DNA of 9,966 nucleotides from an uncultured Ruminococcus sp. (lineage in GTDB: Bacteria; Bacillota; Clostridia; Oscillospirales; Ruminococcaceae): the NCBI GenBank assembly GCA_947175975.1, contig CAMWOX010000044.1, forward strand, positions 1 through 9,966. Direction: 5' to 3'. Of this stretch, positions 1 through 6,554 are shown in pieces. A program made the translations under genes and the position numbers. Numbering within the stretch: position 1 is the first letter of the stretch; each line of letters begins with the position of its first letter. Under the pieces are notes generated by a model that made no database searches, was not told the DNA's origin, and worked only from the letters and a program-made list of their open reading frames with translations.

Positions 1-547
1 CTTCTGTGCCAAGCTGTGAAATCTCTATCACGAAATTTTCATACTGATGCAAAAATTCCTGGTTCTGTTCCAAAATCTGATAAAAATAAATTTTATGTTT
101 CTGTATTCCTGATGCATGTTTCATTTTCAGATGAAAGTCCAGAATCCGCATCCGGGTCAGAATTTTTTGAAAATTTTGCAATAAATATTTTTCAGCATCC
201 AGGCTCACATCCTTAAATACGGCATTCTGCCCCATCAGTTCCCGCAATGCTGCCTGCTTCCGGGTAAAGTATTCCAGTTGATCTCGAGCATTTTTCAATT
301 CTTCCCGGAACGGACTCGATCTGCTCAGCCAATATTTCAGGGAATTTTCACAGTCCCTGATATTCTGAGGACGCAGGGAGGCTTTCCACAGATCCTGTAA
401 TCTCAGCAAATAATGATTCACGCTCCAGAATACTATCACACTCAGAAATCCGGCAATCAGTTTCTGTTCCGGATTCAGAAAAGATCCTGCATAGATCAGG
501 ATTTCCAGAATTGCAAATAAAAGATTGAACAACAGAATTTTCAACAA
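1..547 (-). CDS. Unrecognised membrane protein, two N-terminal TM helices, C-terminus beyond left edge
   Basis: The frame is open for 182 codons from 547 down to position 2 without a stop, so the C-terminus lies outside the window. The start is a TTG at 547-545 (a second TTG follows at 544-542). A strong Shine-Dalgarno, AAAGGGGG, lies at 564-557, 9 nt upstream. Residues about 2-22 (LKILLFNLLFAILEIL...) and 32-50 (AGFLSVIVFWSVNHYLL) are hydrophobic and should be two membrane helices with a short loop between. From about residue 51 the protein is hydrophilic and helix-prone, rich in Glu, Lys, Gln and Leu (for example REELKNARDQLEYF), probably a cytoplasmic coiled-coil-like region. I recognise no catalytic motif or family. 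It is transcribed divergently from hydE. That the frame codes is supported by its length without stops, CTG/GAA/AAA-rich codon use like the neighbours, the hydrophobic start and the ribosome binding site. The exact start codon is less certain. Confidence 0.78.
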   Translation of the reverse strand, partial: MLKILLFNLLFAILEILIYAGSFLNPEQKLIAGFLSVIVFWSVNHYLLRLQDLWKASLRPQNIRDCENSLKYWLSRSSPFREELKNARDQLEYFTRKQAALRELMGQNAVFKDVSLDAEKYLLQNFQKILTRMRILDFHLKMKHASGIQKHKIYFYQILEQNQEFLHQYENFVIEISQLGTE

Positions 548-565
548 GAAATATTTCCCCCTTTC

Positions 566-594
566 TTGACAAACCGCCTGAATTATAGTAAAAT
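566..594 (+). promoter_or_regulatory. hydE promoter (sigma-A type)
   Basis: A consensus -35 TTGACA at 566-571 is followed by a 17-nt spacer and a -10 TAAAAT at 589-594. The predicted start of transcription is near 601, giving a leader of about 38 nt to the ATG at 639. It would drive hydE and probably the downstream protease gene. Confidence 0.75.
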
Positions 595-609
595 AGAAAT
601 AGTTATCCA
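582..609 (-). promoter_or_regulatory. Promoter for the left membrane-protein gene
   Basis: On the minus strand a perfect -10 TATAAT lies at 587-582. A weak -35, TGGATA, lies at 609-604 with 16 nt between. Transcription would start near 575, leaving a leader of about 28 nt before the TTG start. It overlaps the plus-strand hydE promoter almost completely. Confidence 0.5.
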
Positions 610-638
610 TCTCAGATTCAGATTAGGAAGTGTTGACT

Positions 639-1691
639 ATGCAAAATTCCTCTGCATTAATTCAAAAACTCAGGGAAACACGAAATCTTACAGACGCAGA
701 ATTTCGGTTATTATTGATTGACGACTCCTGTCATGAGATCCTTGCACAAAATGCAGATGCTGTCCGCCGGGAACATTACGGCACGGATGTGTATCTTAGA
801 GGTCTGATTGAATTTACAAATTACTGTAAGAATGACTGTCTCTACTGCGGCATCCGTAAAAGCAACCGGAATGCCGTCAGATACCGTCTCACAAGAGAAG
901 ATATTCTGGAATGCTGTAAAGAGGGCTACGCACTCGGATTCCGGACTTTTGTACTCCAAGGCGGTGAAGATCCCTATTTCACGGATGACCGGATCTGTGA
1001 TATCATTTCTATGATTCATCTGCAATATTCGGACTGTGCGATTACGCTCTCTATTGGTGAGAAAAGCTACGAAAGCTATCAGGCATATTTTCAGGCAGGT
1101 GCAAACCGTTATCTGCTCCGGCACGAAACAGCAGATATTGCACATTATGCAAAACTGCATCCAGCAGGAATGTCCTGCGACAACCGAAAAAATTGTCTGT
1201 TTCAGCTCCGGGAAATCGGCTATCAGGTCGGTGCAGGCATGATGATCGGCGCACCGTATCAGACGTTGGATCATCTCATAGAAGATTTACGATTCTTGCA
1301 GGAATTAAACCCCCAAATGATCGGAATTGGTCCATTTTTGTCCCATAAAGACACACCATTCCGGAATTTCCATAACGGAGACCTGGAATCCGTCCTGAAA
1401 TTACTGGGTATTTTAAGACTGATGTTCCCGAAAGTCCTGCTCCCGGCAACAACGGCACTGGGGACGCTCCATCCGGAAGGGAGAGAACTCGGCTTACAGA
1501 TGGGTGCAAACGTCATCATGCCGAATCTTTCTCCTATGAGTGTACGCAAAAAATACATGCTTTATGACAACAAGATCTGCACAGGGGATGAATCGGCACA
1601 GCAGTATCATGCACTTGCCAAACGTGTGGAATCCGCTGGCTATCAGGTTGTCATGGCAAGAGGCGATGCAAAAGGCTTTGAAACAAAATAA
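639..1691 (+). CDS. hydE: [FeFe]-hydrogenase H-cluster maturase HydE, radical SAM
   Basis: HydE is a cytoplasmic radical S-adenosylmethionine enzyme. It works with HydG and HydF to build the diiron subcluster of the [FeFe]-hydrogenase active site. The 350-aa product has the usual family length. The radical-SAM CX3CX2C motif is C63, C67, C70 (NYCKNDCLYCGIRKSNRN), placed where the characterised HydE proteins have it. An LQGGEDPY segment follows, the glycine-rich SAM-contact region, then GAGMMIGAPYQT, IGIGPFLSHKDTPF and the C-terminal PNLSPMSVRKKYMLYDNK segment, all typical of HydE. Only one Cys lies near the C-terminus (NKICTGDE), so the accessory second cluster of some homologues is probably absent. 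The start is ATG 639, because AGGAAG at 625-630 sits 8 nt upstream; in-frame GTG 630 and TTG 633 overlap or touch that site. hydF, hydG and the hydrogenase are not in the window. Confidence 0.95.
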   Translation: MQNSSALIQKLRETRNLTDAEFRLLLIDDSCHEILAQNADAVRREHYGTDVYLRGLIEFTNYCKNDCLYCGIRKSNRNAVRYRLTREDILECCKEGYALGFRTFVLQGGEDPYFTDDRICDIISMIHLQYSDCAITLSIGEKSYESYQAYFQAGANRYLLRHETADIAHYAKLHPAGMSCDNRKNCLFQLREIGYQVGAGMMIGAPYQTLDHLIEDLRFLQELNPQMIGIGPFLSHKDTPFRNFHNGDLESVLKLLGILRLMFPKVLLPATTALGTLHPEGRELGLQMGANVIMPNLSPMSVRKKYMLYDNKICTGDESAQQYHALAKRVESAGYQVVMARGDAKGFETK

Positions 1692-1704
1692 CAGGAGGAT
1701 TTTC

Positions 1705-3273
1705 ATGCTGAAATTGAAAAAAATACTCGCTGGTATCTGTGGCATTCTCATGCTGACACCGGCAACTATCACAAACCTGTCTGCATTTGCGGAAAATCCG
1801 GATGCAGACAATCTTCCGGCTGATTTCTGGTTCTATAAAGGCGATCTGAACCAGGATATTTCTGTAGATATTGCAGATTTAATCCTGATGCAGAAATATC
1901 TTCTGGGTCTGGAACAAATCACAGAGGAACAATTCCTGATCGGTGATCTAAATTCTGACAGGATTGTCAATATCTACGATTTTGTCCTGCTCAAGCGTGT
2001 TGTATTAAACGGAGAATGGACAATGATCCGTCATGAACCGCCACAGGATGAACCAGATCTTTTTATTTCTGCACCGATTGCAGAAATTGATGCTTCCCTG
2101 CCGTCACAGGGAAATGCAAATCTTGTGATTTTCTATGTGGACTTTCCGGATTGTCAATATACCTATGCACCGACAGAAGAAGAACTGACAGAAATTGCAT
2201 TCGGGAATCCGGATTCTGAGAATGCGAATTATCCATTTGAGAGCTTTTCTGCATTCTATGGGCGTTCTTCTAAGAATACCATGAAACTTTCCGGAAAAGT
2301 GTTCCGATACACTGCAAAAGAAAATCAATCTGCCTATGATACAGATAAAGCAAAACTCGTCCAAGAATGCTATGCCGCTTTTGATAATGTGATTGATTTC
2401 AGCCAATTCGACGGAGACGGCGATTCCGTGATTGATGCCACTCTGTTTACTGTCCCCGAACAAGCCGGAGACGAAAACTGGTGGCCTTGTGCAGGTGATT
2501 CCGGAATCTATGACTACATGCCGGATGATGTCAGGATCGGGCATATCATCACAGGCAATGCACAGATCAACTCTGCAACGGATTATAAAAATTTCACCTC
2601 CAGTTATCTGCATGAGATGGGACACTGCATGGGTCTGCCGGATTATTATTTATATTATTCAGAAGATTATGAGGGATTCCATGGAGAAACTGACACAGCC
2701 GGCACAGAACTGATGGACACGGATGCGTCTACGGATTTCTGTTGTTTCTCAAAATTAATGCTTGGCTGGTACAAAGAAAGTCAGATTTCTGTCTATGATC
2801 CGGATCAGGGCGGCGAACAGAAATTCATCTTACATAATGCACAGACGGATGCCGGAAACTGCCTGATCCTGCCGTACAAAGATACAAATTACACTTCTGA
2901 ATATATCATTCTAGAATATATCACACCGGAAGCTAATAACAGCAGCAGTGTTTATCCGTGGGTGACAGTCGGTAACGGCATCCGGGCATATCATGTCAAA
3001 GCGGATATTCATGACAATGGCTGGTGGAAGCATTTCAAATTCGAGAACGGTTCAGAATTTACCAATAATGACGACGCAGGAATCCGCCTGATCCGGCTTG
3101 TAAACGATACGCAGGGCGGAGACGTATTCCGGACAGGCGATGTCCTGAACGGCGATATTTCCGGTTTTCACTGGTACGCAGATGATGAATCAGAGTCCAT
3201 TGATACTGGCTACACAGTTACAATCGGTGCATGTGAAAATAATCAGTACGAAATCACAATAAATAAAAATTAA
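1705..3273 (+). CDS. Secreted dockerin-bearing M6-type zinc metalloprotease
   Basis: This 522-aa exported protein probably docks through a cohesin onto a cellulosome-type scaffold and cleaves proteins there. Residues 1-29 are a signal peptide (KLKK, hydrophobic core, probable cleavage at AFA/E). A type I dockerin at about 46-103 has two calcium loops, D47-D58 (DLNQDISVDIAD) and D81-D92 (DLNSDRIVNIYD), each followed by a helix. The catalytic domain starts near 137 (NANLVIFYVDFPD). It has the zinc site H303-E304-M-G-H307 followed by CMGLPD; by the M6 (immune inhibitor A) pattern D313 is the likely third ligand. A Met-turn-like GTELMD lies at 333-338 with FSKLMLGW after it. DGDGD at 236-240 looks like a calcium loop. 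Residues about 360-522 look like a beta-rich tail. ATG 1705 is chosen over longer frames because AGGAGG (1693-1698) is 6 nt upstream and the signal peptide begins there. It follows hydE by 13 bp with no terminator between. Substrate is unknown. Confidence 0.88.
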   Translation: MLKLKKILAGICGILMLTPATITNLSAFAENPDADNLPADFWFYKGDLNQDISVDIADLILMQKYLLGLEQITEEQFLIGDLNSDRIVNIYDFVLLKRVVLNGEWTMIRHEPPQDEPDLFISAPIAEIDASLPSQGNANLVIFYVDFPDCQYTYAPTEEELTEIAFGNPDSENANYPFESFSAFYGRSSKNTMKLSGKVFRYTAKENQSAYDTDKAKLVQECYAAFDNVIDFSQFDGDGDSVIDATLFTVPEQAGDENWWPCAGDSGIYDYMPDDVRIGHIITGNAQINSATDYKNFTSSYLHEMGHCMGLPDYYLYYSEDYEGFHGETDTAGTELMDTDASTDFCCFSKLMLGWYKESQISVYDPDQGGEQKFILHNAQTDAGNCLILPYKDTNYTSEYIILEYITPEANNSSSVYPWVTVGNGIRAYHVKADIHDNGWWKHFKFENGSEFTNNDDAGIRLIRLVNDTQGGDVFRTGDVLNGDISGFHWYADDESESIDTGYTVTIGACENNQYEITINKN

Positions 3274-3308
3274 TTAATAAAAGTTCGCCCTGTGTTATCA
3301 CAGAGCGA
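3271..3308 (-). terminator. Terminator of hicAB, between convergent genes
   Basis: The stem CGC-C-CTGTG (3286-3294) pairs with CACAG-A-GCG (3299-3307) around a TTAT loop, with one C/A mismatch and an extra T-A pair at the base. Read on the minus strand it runs into ACTTTTATTAATTA, so it suits the leftward hicAB transcript. Read on the plus strand no T-run follows, so it is a poorer terminator for the protease gene, though it may still slow polymerase. Confidence 0.65.
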
Positions 3309-3321
3309 TCAGGTGAGAAAT

Positions 3322-3720
3322 TCAGTTCAGATGTAATTTCTGTAACAAAGCTTCTTGTAATGTCTTTGAAAAATTAATGCCTGCATGTTCCGCTTGTGCA
3401 TTAATCCATGATGGAATAGACAAAGTTTTTTTGACAAATTTCTTATGTTGTTTTTCACGAAACGGCGGCATATACACTTCAATCAGCATAATTGTCTGAT
3501 TCTCATGCAGTTTAATTTGATAAAATGCGGTTGGTTCTGGAATTTCTTCATTATCTTCTTCCATGCCATAAAGGTGCAGCAAAAGTGCTTCTTTTGCATT
3601 TTTGATAGCATTTTCAAGATTTTCTGCACAGGGCAGACAGCCGGGCAAATCTGGAAACAGGATAGAAATTCCATTATCACAGATTTCAAAAACAGCCGGG
3701 AATGTATACATATCTTTCAT
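3322..3720 (-). CDS. hicB: HicB family antitoxin
   Basis: HicB neutralises the HicA mRNA-cleaving toxin and represses its own operon. The 132-aa product has the HicB layout. The N-terminal degenerate RNase-H-like domain (about 1-80) carries the signature ISILFPDLPGCLPCAENLENA and then an alanine/leucine helix (NAKEALLLHLYGMEED). The C-terminal DNA-binding region at about 96-130 (KKTLSIPSWINAQAEHAG followed by a SKTLQEALLQ helix) is ribbon-helix-helix-like. The ATG at 3720 is preceded by AAAGGAG (3733-3727) at 6 nt. It lies 18 nt downstream of the hicA remnant in the usual hicA-hicB order and shares its promoter. The frame is intact, unlike its partner's. HicB genes without HicA are known, but here the toxin remnant is adjacent. 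Confidence 0.9.
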   Translation of the reverse strand: MKDMYTFPAVFEICDNGISILFPDLPGCLPCAENLENAIKNAKEALLLHLYGMEEDNEEIPEPTAFYQIKLHENQTIMLIEVYMPPFREKQHKKFVKKTLSIPSWINAQAEHAGINFSKTLQEALLQKLHLN

Positions 3721-3738
3721 AGATAACTCCTTTCTGAA

Positions 3739-3935
3739 TTATAACAGCTTAAGTCCTGCTTGTTTTTCTATATTTCGGACAGTTGGCAGCGGAACATCTT
3801 TTACTGGATGTGTGACAGTTACTCTGCCTTTTTTGGTCGGATGCTTGTACTGATGATGGTCACCGACACAATTCACTTCATACCATCCATTTTTTTGAGT
3901 TTTCTAATAATTTCTCTTGATGAGATACTGGGCAT
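3739..3935 (-). pseudogene. hicA: HicA mRNA interferase toxin, frameshifted
   Basis: From ATG 3935 (Shine-Dalgarno AGAGGTG, 6 nt upstream) the frame reads MPSISSREIIRKLKK and then MDGMK and a stop. The -1 frame, entered at the run of seven A (minus strand; T-run 3890-3896 on plus), continues exactly as HicA: NGWYEVNCVGDHHQYKHP, then TKKGRVTVTHPVKDVPLP and TVRNIEKQAGLKLL, ending at TAA 3741-3739. With one extra A the gene would encode 65 aa, the normal HicA size, a double-stranded-RNA-binding-like fold with its catalytic histidine probably in GDHH (about residues 25-28). So the toxin is inactive as written. Alternatives are a sequencing or assembly error in the homopolymer, or rescue by slippage. 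The rest of the reading is clean, with no other stop, which suggests a recent or reversible event. Confidence 0.85.
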
Positions 3936-3956
3936 GGATTTCACCTCTTTATTCAT

Positions 3957-3985
3957 ATTATAACACGTAACTTATTACGTGTCAA
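3957..3985 (-). promoter_or_regulatory. hicAB promoter with embedded palindromic operator
   Basis: On the minus strand a perfect TTGACA (3985-3980) and a perfect TATAAT (3962-3957) stand 17 nt apart. The spacer and the end of the -35 form a perfect inverted repeat, ACACGTAA-CTTA-TTACGTGT (3963-3982), 8-bp arms around 4 nt. This is where HicB, perhaps with HicA, would be expected to bind and block polymerase. The predicted leader before hicA is about 15-20 nt. Confidence 0.85.
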
Positions 3986-3993
3986 TAGATTCT

Positions 3994-4034
3994 AAAAAAA
4001 TAAAACCTTGCTGAATCCCGTAATTTCAGCAAGG
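3994..4034 (-). terminator. Rho-independent terminator of the solute-binding lipoprotein gene
   Basis: A perfect 10-bp stem, CCTTGCTGAA (4006-4015) and TTCAGCAAGG (4025-4034), encloses a 9-nt loop. On the minus strand it is followed by TTTTATTTTTTT, about 60 nt after the lipoprotein stop codon. On the plus strand six T also follow (4035-4040), so it could work in both directions. It separates that transcript from the hicAB promoter just downstream. Confidence 0.92.
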
Positions 4035-4092
4035 TTTTTTATGATAAAATTTCTTAGGAGGAAATTGTTACCAACTTTTATAAAATTTGTGA

Positions 4093-6477
4093 TCAGCTCT
4101 GTTCTGACAGATACAGACTTGCACGGCTCTGGATCATATCTGCCGCCGCCTGCGCCGTCTGGTCACCGGAGAAGAATTTCTCTGTTTCTTCCTGAACGAT
4201 TGTATAAATCTGCTCATCATAATACGCTATTTCTGTAATGTTCATGATGTAATTTTTAATTTCATCAATATCTTTCTGTGTCGGGATAATCTGTTCCATC
4301 TCTTCAGAACCACGATACCAGGTAATCAACTGCGTTTCGCCATTCTGATCTTTGTAAGTCTCCGGTTGCATCGCTTCTTCGGCTATCTTGTCAAATGCTT
4401 CTTTCCGGAGCGGGAGCTGCCAGCCTAATTTTTCCTGAGATTCTTCGGACAACATATCTGTAAAGAATCCCCATGCCTGGTCTTTCATTGCAGAATTGGC
4501 AGAAATGGCAAGCGTGTAATCAAAATTGAATCTTCCGCCGTTGCTGTTTTCTTTTACTGTGGGATAGCCGACCAGTGTGACATCTGCTTTATCAAAATAC
4601 TGGTACCGTTCCCGGAGAGTCTGCTTCAGATCGTGGATATAAAACTGCTGGAACAGGGTTTTATCATTAATATACTGATATTCATATTCATTCCAGTAAG
4701 CATCCCATTCTTCCTGTGTTTTATCACCCTTCATACTGCTGTCTTCCGGATAAGATTTACACAGTTCTAACAACTGCACAAATTCCGGTGTATTGAAAGT
4801 ACAGGTAGCATTCTTCACATCAACAAATGCATTCAGATTTCCACTACAGAGCTGATACAATGCACTGCTCCGGGACATCTCCTGGAATGCCTCCATACCA
4901 TCAGGAAGATTTTGAATCAGTTCCATAAATTCTGCTACAGAAATACCGCTTTTGCCGTTGACATGTTCTGTTTTTGCCTGCAATGTCTGGACATTAAAGC
5001 TGAACCCCATTCTGTTGAGGGTATCGCCATATCGGAGCGAGTCCAATGCGTTCATGAAATATTCATCCGGATTCAGTGTGCTGACATAGTCGCCGAGATC
5101 CAGGAAAATGCCCTTGTTGGCAAATTTCTCATAAGAAATACTGCTCGTGCAGATAATATCTGCGACAATGCCGGATGTCATATCGCTTTCAAATTTCGCA
5201 ATGCCTGCTTCCCAGTCTTCTTCTGTGTTGTATTTACTATAATCCACAATACCGATCCGGTAGCCGGAATCCTGGCGGTTAAAATTTCTGACAGCTTTGC
5301 TGAGTGAGGAGGAAGTCCAACATGTCGCAAGTGTAATCATCTGGACATTTTCAAATTCTTTCGGGTCACGTTCTGTCAGGACATAAACACCTGCGTCATC
5401 GCTTCCGTCATAATCATAAGTGGAGATCATAAAATGCCCGTCCGGCAGCATGGTAATCTGGTTAATGCTATCGCCCATAAAGTCAGAATTTAAAAAATTC
5501 ACAACTTCCTCGCATTTGCCGTCTGCAAGATTTGCACCATAGATCGCAGTGGAATCATAGAAATAAAAATCATAATTTCCGCCATTCCCGGCAAATGTAC
5601 CGTTGAACCATGAGGGCATATCAGCGATTTCAATGGATTCAATTGTTTTGGATTCTGTGTTAATTTTCCCGACACAGGAATTCCATTCATTGTCCTGATA
5701 AGAAATACAAATTGTATTGTCTTTTGTCAGAAACATGGAGTTGACATACTGAAACTCCCCACTGATCTCCCCTGTCTTGTTGAAATCTTTGTCATAAACT
5801 GCAATGACTCTATTGCCCATATCGTTATTGATAATCTCGACAACAGCATAATAATTCCCCGCAGAATCACAGAGCATTGTATTGAAGTATGTATTCTCCT
5901 CAAATATGTCGTTCATATCTTTGGTCTCCAATACATTCATGTCTGCATCATAGACTTCCATCGTATACCCCAGATCCTGGTAGGGATTTTCTTCATTTTC
6001 CTCATCCCAGGAATAGGCATTGAAGATAAACGTCAGATTACCATCTGGATTCAAAAAATTCATCATCGGATAGCATTCTACTTTTTCATCCAGTGTTTCA
6101 GGATAAGCGAACTTTACTTCTTCAATAGATTTGTCTGCCGGATGATACAGAACCATTTTGCTTTCATAATCTTCATCATAGCCATTAATCAGAAAATTTT
6201 CTCCTATGGCATAAAAACTATTGTATCCTTTCATGCCATCAATTTTAATTTCCTCCGACGAATAGGAATGATCGAAAGAAATATCCAGCGCAGTTGTCTT
6301 TCCAGATTTATTTCCGGACTTATCACCGGAATTACTGGAAGACTGTGATGTGCCGGAGCTGGAATTATCTGCATCCCCCTCTTTGGAGCATCCTGTCAGA
6401 ACAGAACTAAGCATCAGGGATGCGAGCATGACAGTCATGCTTTTCTGAATGAATTTTTTTGTATTCTTATTTTTCAT
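4093..6477 (-). CDS. Large lipoprotein: beta-rich N-terminal half fused to ABC-type extracellular solute-binding domain
   Basis: The 794-aa product is an exported lipoprotein. Its signal peptide ends in the lipobox LTGC with C30 as the lipid-anchored residue, followed by a Ser/Gly/Lys-rich tether (about 31-62). Residues about 65-375 repeat short strand patterns with Asp/Asn turns (FLINGYDEDYESKMVLYH, YAVVEIINNDMGNRVIAVYD, HFMISTYDYDGSDDAGVYVL), which suggest a beta-propeller-like sensor or binding domain. From about 376 (FENVQMITLATCW) to the end it resembles family 1 extracellular solute-binding proteins of sugar ABC transporters: KAVRNFNRQ, ADIICTSSISYEKFANKGIFLDLGDYV, DYTLAISANSAMKDQAWGFF, then QEKLGWQLPLRKEAF. 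Family members are usually about 400-450 aa, so this is roughly double. No permease or ATPase gene adjoins it. The start is ATG 6477, since AGGAGG (6491-6486) is 8 nt upstream and the signal peptide begins there. The ligand is unknown; a pectin-derived oligosaccharide is only inferred from the divergent lyase gene. Confidence 0.82.
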   Translation of the reverse strand: MKNKNTKKFIQKSMTVMLASLMLSSVLTGCSKEGDADNSSSGTSQSSSNSGDKSGNKSGKTTALDISFDHSYSSEEIKIDGMKGYNSFYAIGENFLINGYDEDYESKMVLYHPADKSIEEVKFAYPETLDEKVECYPMMNFLNPDGNLTFIFNAYSWDEENEENPYQDLGYTMEVYDADMNVLETKDMNDIFEENTYFNTMLCDSAGNYYAVVEIINNDMGNRVIAVYDKDFNKTGEISGEFQYVNSMFLTKDNTICISYQDNEWNSCVGKINTESKTIESIEIADMPSWFNGTFAGNGGNYDFYFYDSTAIYGANLADGKCEEVVNFLNSDFMGDSINQITMLPDGHFMISTYDYDGSDDAGVYVLTERDPKEFENVQMITLATCWTSSSLSKAVRNFNRQDSGYRIGIVDYSKYNTEEDWEAGIAKFESDMTSGIVADIICTSSISYEKFANKGIFLDLGDYVSTLNPDEYFMNALDSLRYGDTLNRMGFSFNVQTLQAKTEHVNGKSGISVAEFMELIQNLPDGMEAFQEMSRSSALYQLCSGNLNAFVDVKNATCTFNTPEFVQLLELCKSYPEDSSMKGDKTQEEWDAYWNEYEYQYINDKTLFQQFYIHDLKQTLRERYQYFDKADVTLVGYPTVKENSNGGRFNFDYTLAISANSAMKDQAWGFFTDMLSEESQEKLGWQLPLRKEAFDKIAEEAMQPETYKDQNGETQLITWYRGSEEMEQIIPTQKDIDEIKNYIMNITEIAYYDEQIYTIVQEETEKFFSGDQTAQAAADMIQSRASLYLSEQS

Positions 6478-6525
6478 GATAAAAACCTCCTGAATTGGTG
6501 TACTATTCCCATTAATACACAAAAT

Positions 6526-6554
6526 AGTATAACACACGATAGCATATTTGTCAA
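6526..6554 (-). promoter_or_regulatory. Promoter of the lipoprotein gene
   Basis: On the minus strand TTGACA (6554-6549) and TATACT (6531-6526) are separated by 17 nt. Transcription should start near 6519, about 40 nt before the ATG. An inverted repeat TACTATT (6501-6507) / AATAGTA (6523-6529) covers part of the -10 and the start region and could be an operator or a small leader hairpin. Confidence 0.8.

Noticed and set aside
348..572. Minus-strand 74-codon frame beginning at a TTG at 572
   Set aside because: It overlaps in another frame the 182-codon open frame that has a Shine-Dalgarno, a hydrophobic N-terminus and codon use like the neighbouring genes. It has no ribosome binding site of its own.
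630..638. GTG 630 or TTG 633 as the hydE start
   Set aside because: Both overlap or abut the AGGAAG at 625-630, which is correctly spaced for ATG 639. ATG 639 also puts the radical-SAM cysteines at 63, 67 and 70.
711..1274. 187-codon minus-strand frame opposite hydE
   Set aside because: It is an antisense shadow of a confidently identified gene, and the product has no recognisable features.
1540..1704. Upstream extension of the protease frame into the end of hydE
   Set aside because: The extension only overlaps hydE in another frame. The signal peptide and AGGAGG mark ATG 1705 as the start.
3286..3307. Hairpin as a standard terminator for the protease gene (plus strand)
   Set aside because: No T-run follows it on the plus strand. 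The T-rich side is on the minus strand, so I assign it to hicAB.
3886..3900. Canonical programmed -1 frameshift heptamer in hicA
   Set aside because: In the start frame the codons are CTC AAA AAA ATG, so the tandem-slip heptamer would be C AAA AAA, not A AAA AAA. Simple slippage stays possible, but the classical signal is not there and I see no clear downstream structure.
4040..4238. Plus-strand frame with AGGAGG at 4056-4061 near the lipoprotein 3' end
   Set aside because: No suitably spaced start codon follows the AGGAGG, and most of the frame is antisense to the lipoprotein gene.
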